Source: Aestuariispira insulae (GTDB lineage: Bacteria; Pseudomonadota; Alphaproteobacteria; UBA8366; Aestuariispiraceae). Taken from it: a stretch of 64,000 nucleotides of DNA. The position numbers and the translations under genes were made by a program. The stretch covers positions 1 to 64,000 of the forward strand of contig NZ_QRDW01000015.1 of the NCBI RefSeq assembly GCF_003385955.1. Reading direction: 5' to 3'. Shown here piece by piece: positions 18,048 to 27,522 of the stretch (positions are counted from its first letter, which is position 1; each line of letters starts with the position of its first letter). The notes under the pieces were generated by a model. It made no database searches and was not told where the DNA came from. It was given only the letters and a program-made list of their open reading frames with translations.

Positions 18048-18240
18048 TATAAGTCCTCCCAGTTCACTAGGTTACCTCCGGATCGGAGATCGGGTTCCAA
18101 CCACTGAAACCCTCAGCGAGACACGACAAGCCAGCCCCTTTGTTCAGGCGGGCGGGTCCTGGCGTGGGTTTCACCTTTCTTCCTGTATCGCACTTATTTT
18201 CTAGGCTTTCGGAAGATCGGCGATTCGTGTGCGGCCCTCC

Positions 18241-18522
18241 TCAGACCCAGCGGAATACCGCCAGGCCGAAGAGAACAGCGATAATGGTCGCACCCCAGAG
18301 CGGCGCGGAAACGAGGCCCAGCCAAGCCAGATGGATATAAGCCGAGCCAAGCAAAGAGATGAACAGGCGGTCACCGCGTGTGGTGTCCAGGCCCAAGATG
18401 CCCTTGCGGGGCGCGCCGCCAGGCCGGGCGAATTCCCAGACCGTCATCACGGTCAGCGCGCAAGCAATAAAGCCGAAGAACAGACCTGTATGCCAGGTCC
18501 AGGCCATCCAAGATAAATCCAT
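18241..18522 (-). CDS. glpU: Small membrane protein GlpU (DUF2160-like)
   Basis: A 93-residue protein with three hydrophobic stretches: MAWTWHTGLFFGFIACALTV, then LFISLLGSAYIHLAWLGLV, then WGATIIAVLFGLAVF. The basic connector RPGGAPRKGILGLDTTRGDR is the hallmark I associate with the DUF2160 family encoded in glp transporter operons. It is an inner-membrane accessory of the glycerol ABC transporter; its exact role is not established from sequence. It is 3 bases downstream of glpQ and 193 bases upstream of glpV, the same order as in rhizobial glpSTPQUV loci. The identification rests on position, size and topology together. Confidence 0.87.
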   Translation of the reverse strand: MDLSWMAWTWHTGLFFGFIACALTVMTVWEFARPGGAPRKGILGLDTTRGDRLFISLLGSAYIHLAWLGLVSAPLWGATIIAVLFGLAVFRWV

Positions 18523-18525
18523 GGG

Positions 18526-19322
18526 TTAAACCCTCCCCATTGCAAAGCCTTTGGCGATATGGTTCCGCACGAACCAGATCACGATGGCACCAGGCACGAT
18601 GGTCAAGACACCAGCCGCCGCCAGCAGGCCCAATTCATAGCCGGAGCTGCTGGCCGTTTTGGTCATGATGGCGGCGATCGGTTTTGCTTCCACGGTTGTC
18701 AGGGTTTTTGCCAAGAGCAGCTCAACCCATGAGAACATGAAGCAGAAGAAGGCCGTTACCCCGATCCCGCTCGAAATCAGCGGCATGAAGATCTTCACGA
18801 AAAACTTCGGAAAGCTGTAGCCGTCGATATAGGCGGTTTCGTCAATTTCCTTCGGAACACCGGACATGAACCCTTCAAGGATCCAGACCGCCAGCGGGAT
18901 GTTGAACAGGCAATGCGCCAGGGCAACAGCCAGATGGGTGTCAAACAGCCCCATGGCGGAATAGAGCTGCAGGAACGGCAGGGCGAAAACCGCCGGTGGC
19001 GCCATACGGTTGGTTAGCAGCCAGAAAAACAGATGCTTGTCGCCCAGGAACCGATAACGCGAAAACGCATAGGCCGCCGGCAATGCAAAGGAAACCGAGA
19101 TGACCGTGTTCAACGCCACATAGGCAATCGAGTTGATATAGCCTGAATACCAGGTGCTGTCGGTCAGGATTTTCACATATGATTCAACCGTGAATTCCGA
19201 CGGCCACAAGCTGAAACCGCCCAGGATCTCATTCGTGGTTTTGAAGGACATGCTGACCAACCAGTAAATCGGCAGCATCAGGAATAGGATATAGAGGGTC
19301 GGGACGAGCCAGCGATACCGGT

Positions 19323-19326
<4 letters not shown>
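18526..19326 (-). CDS. glpQ: Glycerol ABC transporter permease GlpQ
   Basis: A 266-residue MalG-type inner-membrane permease with about six transmembrane segments, beginning RWLVPTLYILFLMLPIYWLV. The cytoplasmic EAA loop reads EIDETAYIDGYSFPKFFVKIFMPL in family form (split: EIDETAYIDGYSF, PKFFVKIFMPL), the contact site for the ATPases. It pairs with GlpP to form the glycerol channel. Its start overlaps the glpP stop by 4 bases (ATGA), so the two permeases are translationally coupled. In carbohydrate ABC families the second permease is of this MalG type, which agrees with its place in the operon. Confidence 0.9.
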
Positions 19327-20186
<860 letters not shown>

Positions 20187-20190
20187 CGGT

Positions 20191-21261
20191 TCAGGCCCCC
20201 AGTTCCACACGCCAGTCGTTGGCGTAAACATTGATACCCTTGGGGTCGAACGCGATTTTCGCATCGGTCGGAACAGATTCATCCTCACCGATCACTATTG
20301 CGATATTGCGTCCTTCCAACTGGGCACGGACGATCTTTTGCCGTCCGACATCTTCGACCTTGTTCACGGTCACGGGCATACCTTTGGCGTCAAGCCGGAT
20401 GAATTCCGGGCGCACGCCAAGCTCAACCTTGTCCCCGGCCTTGACCTTCGCGGCCCCCGGCAGACTAACCGTCTGGCCGCCCAGTTTCGCCGAAGCGCCA
20501 TCCAGTTCAATCGGCATGACATTCATGCCCGGCGAGCCGATGAAATAGCCGACAAAGGTGTGGCTGGGTTTGATGAACAATTCTTCCGGCGTACCAAGCT
20601 GGACGATCTGACCATCATACATGACAACCACCTTGTCCGCGAAGGTCAGAGCTTCGGTCTGGTCATGGGTGACATAGACCATGGTATGTTCGAACTGACG
20701 GTGCAGCAGCTTCAGCTTGGACCGAAGATGCCATTTCATATGCGGGTCAATCACGGTAAGCGGTTCATCAAAGAGAATCGCATTCACGTCATTACGCACC
20801 AGGCCACGGCCCAGAGAAATGGTCTGTTTCGCATCCGCGGTCAGGCCGCGTGCGCGGGTCATCAGCGCATCGTTCAGATCAAGATGGCTTGCGATTTCAC
20901 GCACCCTGGCATCCACTTCGGCTTCCGGCACATGCCGGTTGCGCAACGGGAAGGCCAGATTGTCATAGACCGTCATGGTGTCGTAGATCACCGGAAACTG
21001 GAAAACCTGCGCGATATTACGATCCTGCGGCTGCAGGTCGGTCATATCCTTGCCATCAAAAAGGACTTGGCCTTCTGACGGTCGCAACAGACCGGAGATG
21101 ATATTCAACAAGGTGGTCTTGCCGCATCCCGACGGCCCCAGCAGCGCATAGGCGCCGCCATCGTCCCAGGTATGGTTCATCCGGGTCAGCGCATAATCAT
21201 TATCGCTTTTCGGATTGGGCAGGTAGGAATGGGCGAGATTGCTAAGATCAATGCGTGCCAT
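20191..21261 (-). CDS. glpT: Glycerol ABC transporter ATPase GlpT, atypical signature motif
   Basis: A 356-residue ATP-binding subunit with an MalK-like C-terminal TOBE domain (about residues 240-356). Walker A is GPSGCGKTT, the Q-loop is QVFQFPVIYDTMTVYDN, Walker B is NAILFDEPLTVIDP, and the H-loop is VYVTHDQTEAL. The ABC signature is degenerate: GLTADAKQTISLGRGLVR stands where LSGGQ is expected. Its partner GlpS has a standard signature, so the two form an asymmetric pair with one canonical and one weakened ATP site. It is 2 bases from glpS. The name follows the rhizobial glycerol transporter and is not related to the enteric GlpT permease. Confidence 0.9.
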   Translation of the reverse strand: MARIDLSNLAHSYLPNPKSDNDYALTRMNHTWDDGGAYALLGPSGCGKTTLLNIISGLLRPSEGQVLFDGKDMTDLQPQDRNIAQVFQFPVIYDTMTVYDNLAFPLRNRHVPEAEVDARVREIASHLDLNDALMTRARGLTADAKQTISLGRGLVRNDVNAILFDEPLTVIDPHMKWHLRSKLKLLHRQFEHTMVYVTHDQTEALTFADKVVVMYDGQIVQLGTPEELFIKPSHTFVGYFIGSPGMNVMPIELDGASAKLGGQTVSLPGAAKVKAGDKVELGVRPEFIRLDAKGMPVTVNKVEDVGRQKIVRAQLEGRNIAIVIGEDESVPTDAKIAFDPKGINVYANDWRVELGA

Positions 21262-21263
21262 GA

Positions 21264-22361
21264 TTAAGCCGCCCCCTTCATTTTAGCGCGGTTGGGAGCC
21301 GCCACAAGGTTGCCGCCGCGTTCAAAGATATAAAGCCGCTTGGGATCCATATAAAATGTCATGGTCTCACCAAGACGCGGATCATGCACACCCTCTTCCT
21401 GGATAACCCAGGAGACATCATTGTAATGGACATGGACAAAGGTTTCGGAACCGGTGATTTCTGCCAGCTCCACCTGCCCCTGCATGGCGATGGAATGCGC
21501 GCCTTCCGGTGCCACCGTCAGATGATTGGCACGAATGCCGACGGTGTATTTCCCATTGCTGAGGCCTGCGAGATGGCCCTCAAGCGCAATCTTCTGGCCA
21601 CTGCCGAGAAACAGCGTGCCGTTTTCCGCTTCCGCATCCACATAGTTGATCGGCGGGTCGGAGAAAATGGTGCCGGTCTGAACACAAGCCGGATTGTGGT
21701 AAACCTCGGCTGCCGGCCCGAACTGCATCAGGCGCCCCTCATGCATTACGGCTGTTTTGCCGCCCAGCAACAGGGCTTCCATCGGTTCCGTGGTCGCGTA
21801 AACAACGATGGTATTGCGGTCCTTGAACAGCCGCGGGATTTCATCGCGCAATTCCTCACGCAGTTTGTAATCCAAGTTGACCAGCGGTTCGTCCAGCAAC
21901 AAAAGCGACGAATCCTTAACCATGGCGCGCGCCATGGCGGTCCGCTGCTGCTGGCCGCCGGACAGTTCCAGCGGCAGCCGGTCCAGCAGATGTTCGATAT
22001 GCATCAGTTCGGCAGTTTCCCGAACGCGCTTATCGATCTCGCTGTTTTCCATTTTCGAAAGTTTCAAGGGGGATGCAATATTATCGAAAACCGTCATGGA
22101 CGGATAATTGATGAATTGCTGATAGACCATAGCCACATTGCGCTGCTGTACCGGAATGCCTGTAACATCCTGGCCGTCAACAAGAACACGGCCTTCGGTC
22201 GGGCGTTCCAGCCCGGCCATCAGCCGCATCAACGTGGTTTTTCCTGCCAGGGTACGCCCCAGCAGAACATTTAAGCTTCCCGGTTCCAAAGTCAGGGAGA
22301 CGTCCCCGATATGAACTTCGCCGCTTACGGTCTTGGTTGCATTTTCCAAGGCCAATGTCAT
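21264..22361 (-). CDS. glpS: Glycerol ABC transporter ATPase GlpS
   Basis: A 365-residue ABC ATPase with a C-terminal regulatory/TOBE region. Walker A reads GRTLAGKTT, an unusual variant without the customary Ser-Gly. The Q-loop is MVYQQFINYPSMTVFDN, the signature is the canonical LSGGQQQRTAMARAM, and Walker B is LLLLDEPLVNLD. The H-loop position reads VVYATTEPMEAL, with Thr-Thr where the His of 'THD' normally lies, so its own switch His is missing. GlpT supplies a normal THD but lacks LSGGQ, a complementary arrangement. Its ATG overlaps the glpD stop by 4 bases, coupling uptake to catabolism. Confidence 0.9.
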   Translation of the reverse strand: MTLALENATKTVSGEVHIGDVSLTLEPGSLNVLLGRTLAGKTTLMRLMAGLERPTEGRVLVDGQDVTGIPVQQRNVAMVYQQFINYPSMTVFDNIASPLKLSKMENSEIDKRVRETAELMHIEHLLDRLPLELSGGQQQRTAMARAMVKDSSLLLLDEPLVNLDYKLREELRDEIPRLFKDRNTIVVYATTEPMEALLLGGKTAVMHEGRLMQFGPAAEVYHNPACVQTGTIFSDPPINYVDAEAENGTLFLGSGQKIALEGHLAGLSNGKYTVGIRANHLTVAPEGAHSIAMQGQVELAEITGSETFVHVHYNDVSWVIQEEGVHDPRLGETMTFYMDPKRLYIFERGGNLVAAPNRAKMKGAA

Positions 22362-23905
22362 TGCGCCGATACCTTCCTACTATCTGTTAGTGGCGCACCC
22401 GTATCCAGACCCGCAAACCAATCTTCAATATTTTTTATTGTTTTTTCAGATAGATGCAGACCAAGCTTGGACCGGCGCCAAAGAATATCCTCGGCCGTGC
22501 GCGCCCATTCCTGTTCAACAAGATAGGACATTTCTGCCCCATATATGTTTTCACCCAGATCGTCCCCCAGCCCTGCCAGCGAAGTGGCATCGCCCAATAT
22601 GTTTTTGAGACAAGTACCGTAATTTCGGGCATAGCGATATGCAAGCTGATCCGGCAGCCAGGGGTAACTTTTTTTCACTTCCGCAAGGAATTTGTCAAAA
22701 TTCGCACCTGGGATATCACCACCCGGCAAAGCGGCCGACGCGGTCCAGGGGCGGTCATCCACTGACAGGAAACCACAAAGTTTCTGCAGCGCATGCTCCG
22801 CAAGCTTGCGATAAGTGGTGATTTTGCCGCCAAAGATATTCAAAAGCGGCGCCTCACCGTCCCCGCCGTCCGTTTTCAGGACATAATCGCGGGTCACCTT
22901 GGAGGCATCCTGGGATCCGTCAGAATAGAGCGGACGCACCCCGGAATAGGTCCAGACCACATCGGTAGGTGTAATCTGCTTTTCGAAATAACTGTTGGAC
23001 AATTCGCAAAGATAGCTGACCTCATCCTCGGAGATCGCCACATGCGCCGGATCGCCTTCATAATTCACGTCCGTCGTGCCGATCAGCGTGAAATCCCCTT
23101 CATAGGGAATGGCGAAGACAATGCGCCCGTCCGGATTCTGGAAAATATAGCAGCGGTCGTGATCAAACAGCTTTGGCACCACGATATGGGAGCCCTTAAC
23201 CATCCGGATATCTTTTTCCGAGGATTTGGTCTCCACACGATCACCAAGAATGGAGGTGCACCATGGCCCCGCCGCATTCACCAAAGTTCGGGCCGCGATA
23301 GTATCCTCTCGACCTGTTGCCAAGTCCCGGACGGTGACCTCCCAATGATCGCCCATGCGCACCGCACGGACACACTCCGTGCGCACCCGGATGTCAGCAC
23401 CGCGATCCCGGGCGTCCATGGCGTTCAATACCACCAGCCTGGCATCCTGAACCCAGCAATCCGAATATTCGAAGGCCTTGACCATATCCGGTTTCAGCGG
23501 CCGGCCAACCGCGTGGGTCTTGAGATTGACCCCGTTTGACGCCGGCAGCAGTTTCCGACCGCCCAGATGGTCATACAAAAACAGCCCCATGCGAATCAGC
23601 CAAGTCGGCCGCAGCCCCTTAACATGGGGCAGAATGAAGCGCAGAGGCCAAATGATATGCGGGGCAGCGCGCAACAGAACTTCACGTTCCTTCAATGCTT
23701 CACGCACCAGCCTAAACTCGTAATGCTCCAGATAGCGCAAGCCACCATGGATCAATTTCGTACTCGCGGAAGATGTCCCGCAGGCCAGGTCTTTCTGTTC
23801 GCACAAAAAGACGGAAAGGCCACGTCCTGCGGCGTCCCGGGCAATTCCTGCTCCGTTGATCCCGCCACCAATGATGGCGATGTCGTATGGGGCCGTTCCA
23901 GTCAA
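22358..23905 (-). CDS. glpD: Glycerol-3-phosphate dehydrogenase (FAD), GlpD
   Basis: The 515-residue protein is the usual GlpD length. The FAD dinucleotide fold is YDIAIIGGGINGAGIARDAA at residues 7-26. The conserved CGTSSASTKLIHGGLRYLEH follows (about 42-61), then LVNAAGPWC and FAIPYEGDFTLIGTTD. The C-terminal DAO_C domain contains YVLKTDGG, NIFGGKITTYRKLAEHAL and the helical end. It oxidises sn-glycerol 3-phosphate to dihydroxyacetone phosphate at the membrane and passes electrons to quinone. It is the first gene of the seven-gene minus-strand glp operon and is divergent from glpK across 417 bases, so one regulatory region can control both. Confidence 0.96.
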   Translation of the reverse strand: MTGTAPYDIAIIGGGINGAGIARDAAGRGLSVFLCEQKDLACGTSSASTKLIHGGLRYLEHYEFRLVREALKEREVLLRAAPHIIWPLRFILPHVKGLRPTWLIRMGLFLYDHLGGRKLLPASNGVNLKTHAVGRPLKPDMVKAFEYSDCWVQDARLVVLNAMDARDRGADIRVRTECVRAVRMGDHWEVTVRDLATGREDTIAARTLVNAAGPWCTSILGDRVETKSSEKDIRMVKGSHIVVPKLFDHDRCYIFQNPDGRIVFAIPYEGDFTLIGTTDVNYEGDPAHVAISEDEVSYLCELSNSYFEKQITPTDVVWTYSGVRPLYSDGSQDASKVTRDYVLKTDGGDGEAPLLNIFGGKITTYRKLAEHALQKLCGFLSVDDRPWTASAALPGGDIPGANFDKFLAEVKKSYPWLPDQLAYRYARNYGTCLKNILGDATSLAGLGDDLGENIYGAEMSYLVEQEWARTAEDILWRRSKLGLHLSEKTIKNIEDWFAGLDTGAPLTDSRKVSAQ

Positions 23906-23997
23906 ACCTGACTACTCCAATATCTCTAGTTTATGTCCAGACTTGCTTCCCTCTTGCGGAAAGCCAAAATTTTCGTTTCCGAATAAAACAGCGATTC

Positions 23998-24018
23998 ATT
24001 TTCGTTTCAATCGAAAAT
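23998..24018. promoter_or_regulatory. Operator-like perfect inverted repeat
   Basis: ATTTTCG (23998-24004) and CGAAAAT (24012-24018) are perfect 7-bp inverted arms around a 7-base centre TTTCAAT. This is the best of the repeated elements between glpD and glpK. Confidence 0.5.
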
Positions 24019-24160
24019 TAGCCATAAACCTGAAATAGTCGAAAAATGCTGCAATGCAAAACAGAAAAGTTATTCTATATATTTGTTTTTAAATGTTTTT
24101 ATAATTTCCGCAAAAACCAAGAATACCGCTTCGCACCATCGGTAAAACACCTGGAATATA

Positions 24161-24178
24161 CGAAAATCACTATTTTCA
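24161..24178. promoter_or_regulatory. Second operator-like inverted repeat, near the glpK promoter
   Basis: CGAAAAT (24161-24167) and ATTTTCA (24172-24178) form a 6-of-7 match to inverted arms with a 4-base centre. It lies about 37 bases before the TTGACA box, consistent with control of glpK. Confidence 0.4.
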
Positions 24179-24214
24179 TTTCCGATACAATCTTTCAAAT
24201 CGGAACCAGCATTC

Positions 24215-24243
24215 TTGACAGATCCCCCTCCTCTACGCTTATT
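24215..24243 (+). promoter_or_regulatory. Possible sigma-70 promoter for glpK
   Basis: A perfect TTGACA -35 box lies at 24215-24220. With 17-base spacing the -10 position is CTTATT (24238-24243), a poor match, so this call is tentative. Confidence 0.3.
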
Positions 24244-24322
24244 GATCCCAGAGAAAATCAAGCAATTATGCGCCCGACGGCATCAAACAGCCCGTTTCAG
24301 GCGACCGAACAGGAGAGTTTTC

Positions 24323-25804
24323 ATGTCGCAAGACCGTCTTATTCTTGCCATTGATCAGGGCACAACCAGCAGCCGGGCCATTGTCTTTGACGAATCAGGC
24401 AGCATCCGCGCGGTTGCCCAGCAGGAATTCCCGCAGCATTTCCCAAATGACGGCTGGGTCGAACATGATCCGGAGGATATATGGGACAGCACTTTGGAGG
24501 TTTGCCGGGCCGCGCTTTCCAAAGTCAATATCGAAAAAGTGGTTTCGGTCGGCATCACCAACCAGCGCGAAACCACCGTGGTCTGGGACCGCGCAACTGG
24601 CAAGGCCATCTATAACGCCATCGTCTGGCAGGATCGCAGGACAGCCGCCATCTGCGCGGGCCTGCGCGATGCCGGACATAGTGAAACCGTTACCGAACGT
24701 TCCGGTCTGCTGCTCGACCCCTATTTCTCCGGCACCAAAGCAGCCTGGATTCTCGACAATGTGGAAGGCGCGCGGGCAAAAGCGGAAGCAGGTGAATTGG
24801 CCTTTGGAACGATCGACAGTTTCCTGCTCTGGCGCCTGACCGGCGGCCAGGTCCATGCCACTGACGCCACCAACGCATCACGCACCAATCTCTATAATAT
24901 CCATACGGCCCAATGGGATCCGAAACTTCTGGAAATATTCAATGTTCCAGAGGCCATTCTGCCGACCGTCCAGGATTGCGCATCGGATTTCGGTCAAACT
25001 GAAGCCAGCCTGTTTGGCCGCAGCCTGCCCATCGGTGGCATCGCCGGTGACCAGCAGGCCGCCGCGATCGGCCAATGCTGTTTCGAACCGGGTATGATTA
25101 AAAGCACCTATGGCACCGGCTGTTTCGTCATTTTGAATACGGGGGAAAAGGCTGTTCGATCCAACAACCGCCTTCTGACAACGGTGGGATACCGCCTGGA
25201 TGGCAAGACCACCTATGCCATTGAGGGGGCGATCTTTGTTGCCGGCGCGGCGGTTCAATGGCTGCGCGACGGGCTTGGCCTGATCAAATCCGCCTCGGAA
25301 ACCGAAGATCTGGTGAAATCCACCGATGGCAATCATGGCGTCTACCTGGTCCCCGCCTTCACCGGCCTTGGCGCCCCCTACTGGGATCCCGATGCCAGAG
25401 GGGCCATTTTCGGCCTGACCCGGGATACCGGACCGAAGGAATTTGTCCGGGCGGCACTGGAATCGGTCTGCTACCAGACCTTCGACCTTTTTGAGGCCAT
25501 GGCGGAAGACGGCGTACGCCCCAAGGCCCTGCGCGTGGACGGCGGCATGGTCAGCAATGACTGGGTCACGCAATATCTCTCCGATATTTTGAATATCGAA
25601 GTTGACCGCCCGGTCATCACCGAAACAACCGCCTTGGGAGCAGCCTACCTGGCCGGGCTGCAAGCCGGCATTTTTGAAAGCCTGGAAGATATCGCCTCGA
25701 AATGGGGCTGCGAGCGCAGCTTCTTACCCAACATGGAAGATTCGGACCGAAACCGCCTGACCGCCAACTGGCGCGACGCCGTTTCCAGGATACGGAAAAA
25801 CTGA
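24323..25804 (+). CDS. glpK: Glycerol kinase
   Basis: The 493-residue FGGY-family kinase begins [20 protein letters not shown], the phosphate-1 motif of Glp[35 protein letters not shown] and the C-terminal [12 protein letters not shown] adenosine motif follow. It phosphorylates imported glycerol to glycerol 3-phosphate, the GlpD substrate. I placed the start at 24323 because AGGAGAG lies 8 bases upstream; a longer frame adds 36 unconserved residues. It is divergent from the glpD operon and convergent with a LysR gene 7 bases beyond its stop, with no visible terminator. The assignment is strong. Confidence 0.97.
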   Translation: MSQDRLILAIDQGTTSSRAIVFDESGSIRAVAQQEFPQHFPNDGWVEHDPEDIWDSTLEVCRAALSKVNIEKVVSVGITNQRETTVVWDRATGKAIYNAIVWQDRRTAAICAGLRDAGHSETVTERSGLLLDPYFSGTKAAWILDNVEGARAKAEAGELAFGTIDSFLLWRLTGGQVHATDATNASRTNLYNIHTAQWDPKLLEIFNVPEAILPTVQDCASDFGQTEASLFGRSLPIGGIAGDQQAAAIGQCCFEPGMIKSTYGTGCFVILNTGEKAVRSNNRLLTTVGYRLDGKTTYAIEGAIFVAGAAVQWLRDGLGLIKSASETEDLVKSTDGNHGVYLVPAFTGLGAPYWDPDARGAIFGLTRDTGPKEFVRAALESVCYQTFDLFEAMAEDGVRPKALRVDGGMVSNDWVTQYLSDILNIEVDRPVITETTALGAAYLAGLQAGIFESLEDIASKWGCERSFLPNMEDSDRNRLTANWRDAVSRIRKN

Positions 25805-25811
25805 CGCCTGC

Positions 25812-26711
25812 TTACTCTACGGCGGATTCCAGCCGTTTTGACAGAGCAGGACGCAGATAGGCGGCAACAGCCGACAGTTTTTCCGGCAGAGGCGACTGGT
25901 AGGGATAGGCCATCAAAATCGGCCATTCCCCGCCCTGCCAGGGCTCGAGACATCTCTTTCCCCGCCCTTCCAGCATGGCCAGGCAATAGTCCGGCGCAAG
26001 CGCAACCCCATCATTGCGCAAAGCGACATCCACCAACAGGGCATAGTCCGAAATGAACGCCGCCCCCTCCGGTTCCAGATCCACGGTTTGCTGCCCATTG
26101 GACACACTGAGCACACCGTCACGCATGGAATAGGGGTTGATATAGAGCGGCCGGGCATGAAGATCCGCCAAGGAGGCCGCATGCCCCTCCGCCTCTATTG
26201 CCGGGCCTCCCACAAAAACCTCCCGTGCCGCGCCCAAAGGATGTGCGATTAAACTCTCATCGACCGGAGATCCTGCCCGGATGGCCATATCAATGCCCTT
26301 CCCCGCCAGATCGAGATTCTCATTTGACGGAAGGATGTGAAACCGAACCTCCGGAAATGCTCTCTCCAACCCGGGCATTTCTGGCGCCAAAAGATATGCG
26401 CACAGGCTGAGCGGAGCAGTGATCACAAACTTGCCGGCCACGCCCAGATCGAGTGTTTGCGCCTGTCGCGCAAGCCTGATCGCAGAATGATAATGCTGGA
26501 CTGCCTGCTCATGAAAACGGGTGCCGGCATCAGTTAAAACCAAACGGCGCGTTGAACGGTGCAGCAACCGGATCCCCAACCGCCCTTCCAACTCTCCCAG
26601 CTTTCTACTGACATGAGCCTTGGAGCATCCCAGCGCCTTTGCCGCCGCCGTAAAGCTTCCCGCCTCACAGATTGCCGCAAAACAAAGTATCTCTTCCTGT
26701 ATAGCCAACAT
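25812..26711 (-). CDS. LysR-family regulator (AaeR/DsdC-like group), divergent from an SDR
   Basis: A 299-residue LysR regulator. The N-terminal helix-turn-helix is FAAICEAGSFTAAAKALG then CSKAHVSRKLGELEGRLGIR, and a substrate-binding domain includes FVITAPLSLCAYLLAPEMPG. I start it at the ATG at 26711 (MLAIQEEIL) because the 20 upstream residues of the longer frame are hydrophobic and not family-like. It faces a small SDR gene across 110 bases. LysR/SDR divergent pairs of this type are common in Proteobacteria, and the SDR is its likely target. The inducer is unknown. Confidence 0.88.
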   Translation of the reverse strand: MLAIQEEILCFAAICEAGSFTAAAKALGCSKAHVSRKLGELEGRLGIRLLHRSTRRLVLTDAGTRFHEQAVQHYHSAIRLARQAQTLDLGVAGKFVITAPLSLCAYLLAPEMPGLERAFPEVRFHILPSNENLDLAGKGIDMAIRAGSPVDESLIAHPLGAAREVFVGGPAIEAEGHAASLADLHARPLYINPYSMRDGVLSVSNGQQTVDLEPEGAAFISDYALLVDVALRNDGVALAPDYCLAMLEGRGKRCLEPWQGGEWPILMAYPYQSPLPEKLSAVAAYLRPALSKRLESAVE

Positions 26712-26820
26712 CTTATTGTTACCAAATAGAAACAGTACATTACAAATAGGGCTATAAACCCTTTTCGTCAAAGAGATTATATAGTTTTGGAAACAAAATT
26801 CCTGATTTGAGGATCATATA

Positions 26821-27423
26821 ATGAGCAAAAAAATCGTTGTCGTCGGCGCAAGCGGTACCCTGGGCCGGGCCATCACCGGAAATCTTGAGAAAGACCATGA
26901 GGTCATTCGTGCCGGGCGCTCCGGGTCGGATCTGATCCTGGACGCATCCAACCTGGAACAGCTGCAAACCGCGTTTTCGGAGCTGGGATCCATAGATGCG
27001 CTGGTTTCCTGCATCGGCACCGTGCCGTTCACCCCTTTTATGGACACAGCCCCAGAGGATTTCAATCAGGGCCTGCTCAATAAATTCGGCCATCAGGCCA
27101 ACCTTGTCCGGGCCGCCCTGCCCCGGCTCTCCGCCGGCGGATCAATTACACTGACCAGCGGCATCCTGGCTGATGAGCCTCTGGTCAGGGCCAGTTGCGC
27201 CGCCTCCGCCAATATGGCGCTACACGGATTTACAATGGCGATTGCCGCCGAACAGCTCGGCAAGGCCCGGATCAATTGCATCAGCCCTTCGGTTGTCGAA
27301 GATTCCGTTGAAAAATATGGTTCCTTTTTTGACGGCTTTCCCGTGACAATGATGCCAGACCTGATTACAGCCTATCGCAGAAGCATCTTTGGGCCCATTA
27401 CGGGCAAAGTGATACGCTGTTGA
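26821..27423 (+). CDS. Short-chain dehydrogenase-like protein without the usual Tyr/Lys
   Basis: A 200-residue Rossmann protein. It has an N-terminal KKIVVVGASGTLGRAITGNL nucleotide-binding motif and a shortened SDR core, IDALVSCIGTVPFTPF in place of NNAG, and SITLTSGILADEPLVRASCA with a Ser. After that Ser no YxxxK is found at the expected spacing; the following residues are CAASANMALHGF. This matches a compact SDR subgroup often encoded opposite a LysR gene. NAD(P) binding is likely, but oxidoreductase activity is uncertain. A ribosome site is weak (GAGGATC before the ATG). A strong bidirectional terminator follows 18 bases downstream. Confidence 0.85.
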   Translation: MSKKIVVVGASGTLGRAITGNLEKDHEVIRAGRSGSDLILDASNLEQLQTAFSELGSIDALVSCIGTVPFTPFMDTAPEDFNQGLLNKFGHQANLVRAALPRLSAGGSITLTSGILADEPLVRASCAASANMALHGFTMAIAAEQLGKARINCISPSVVEDSVEKYGSFFDGFPVTMMPDLITAYRRSIFGPITGKVIRC

Positions 27424-27440
27424 TCCGTTTTTGCAAAAAA

Positions 27441-27462
27441 AAGGCCGCTGAAAAGCGGCCTT
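27441..27462. terminator. Bidirectional terminator between the SDR and GMC genes
   Basis: AAGGCCGCT (27441-27449) and AGCGGCCTT (27454-27462) form a 9-bp stem with a GAAA tetraloop. Eight A residues just before it give a T-run on the minus strand, and ATTCTTTC follows on the plus strand. It serves the two convergent genes. Confidence 0.75.
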
Positions 27463-27522
27463 ATTCTTTCCTCCAGGAATTCCAATCGTTCCCATAGGGA
27501 TCGACGCAGGCTTTAGTGACCT

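Larger units (their letters stand above)
23906..24322. promoter_or_regulatory. glpD-glpK divergent regulatory region with repeated operator-like elements
   Basis: No gene lies here. The region is AT-rich and carries repeated ATTTTCG/CGAAAAT half-sites around 23969-23987, 23998-24018, 24040-24047 and 24161-24178, plus a promoter-like TTGACA at 24215. DeoR-type GlpR repressors bind TTCG-rich inverted repeats, so GlpR control is a reasonable inference. No glpR gene is in the window. Confidence 0.65.
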
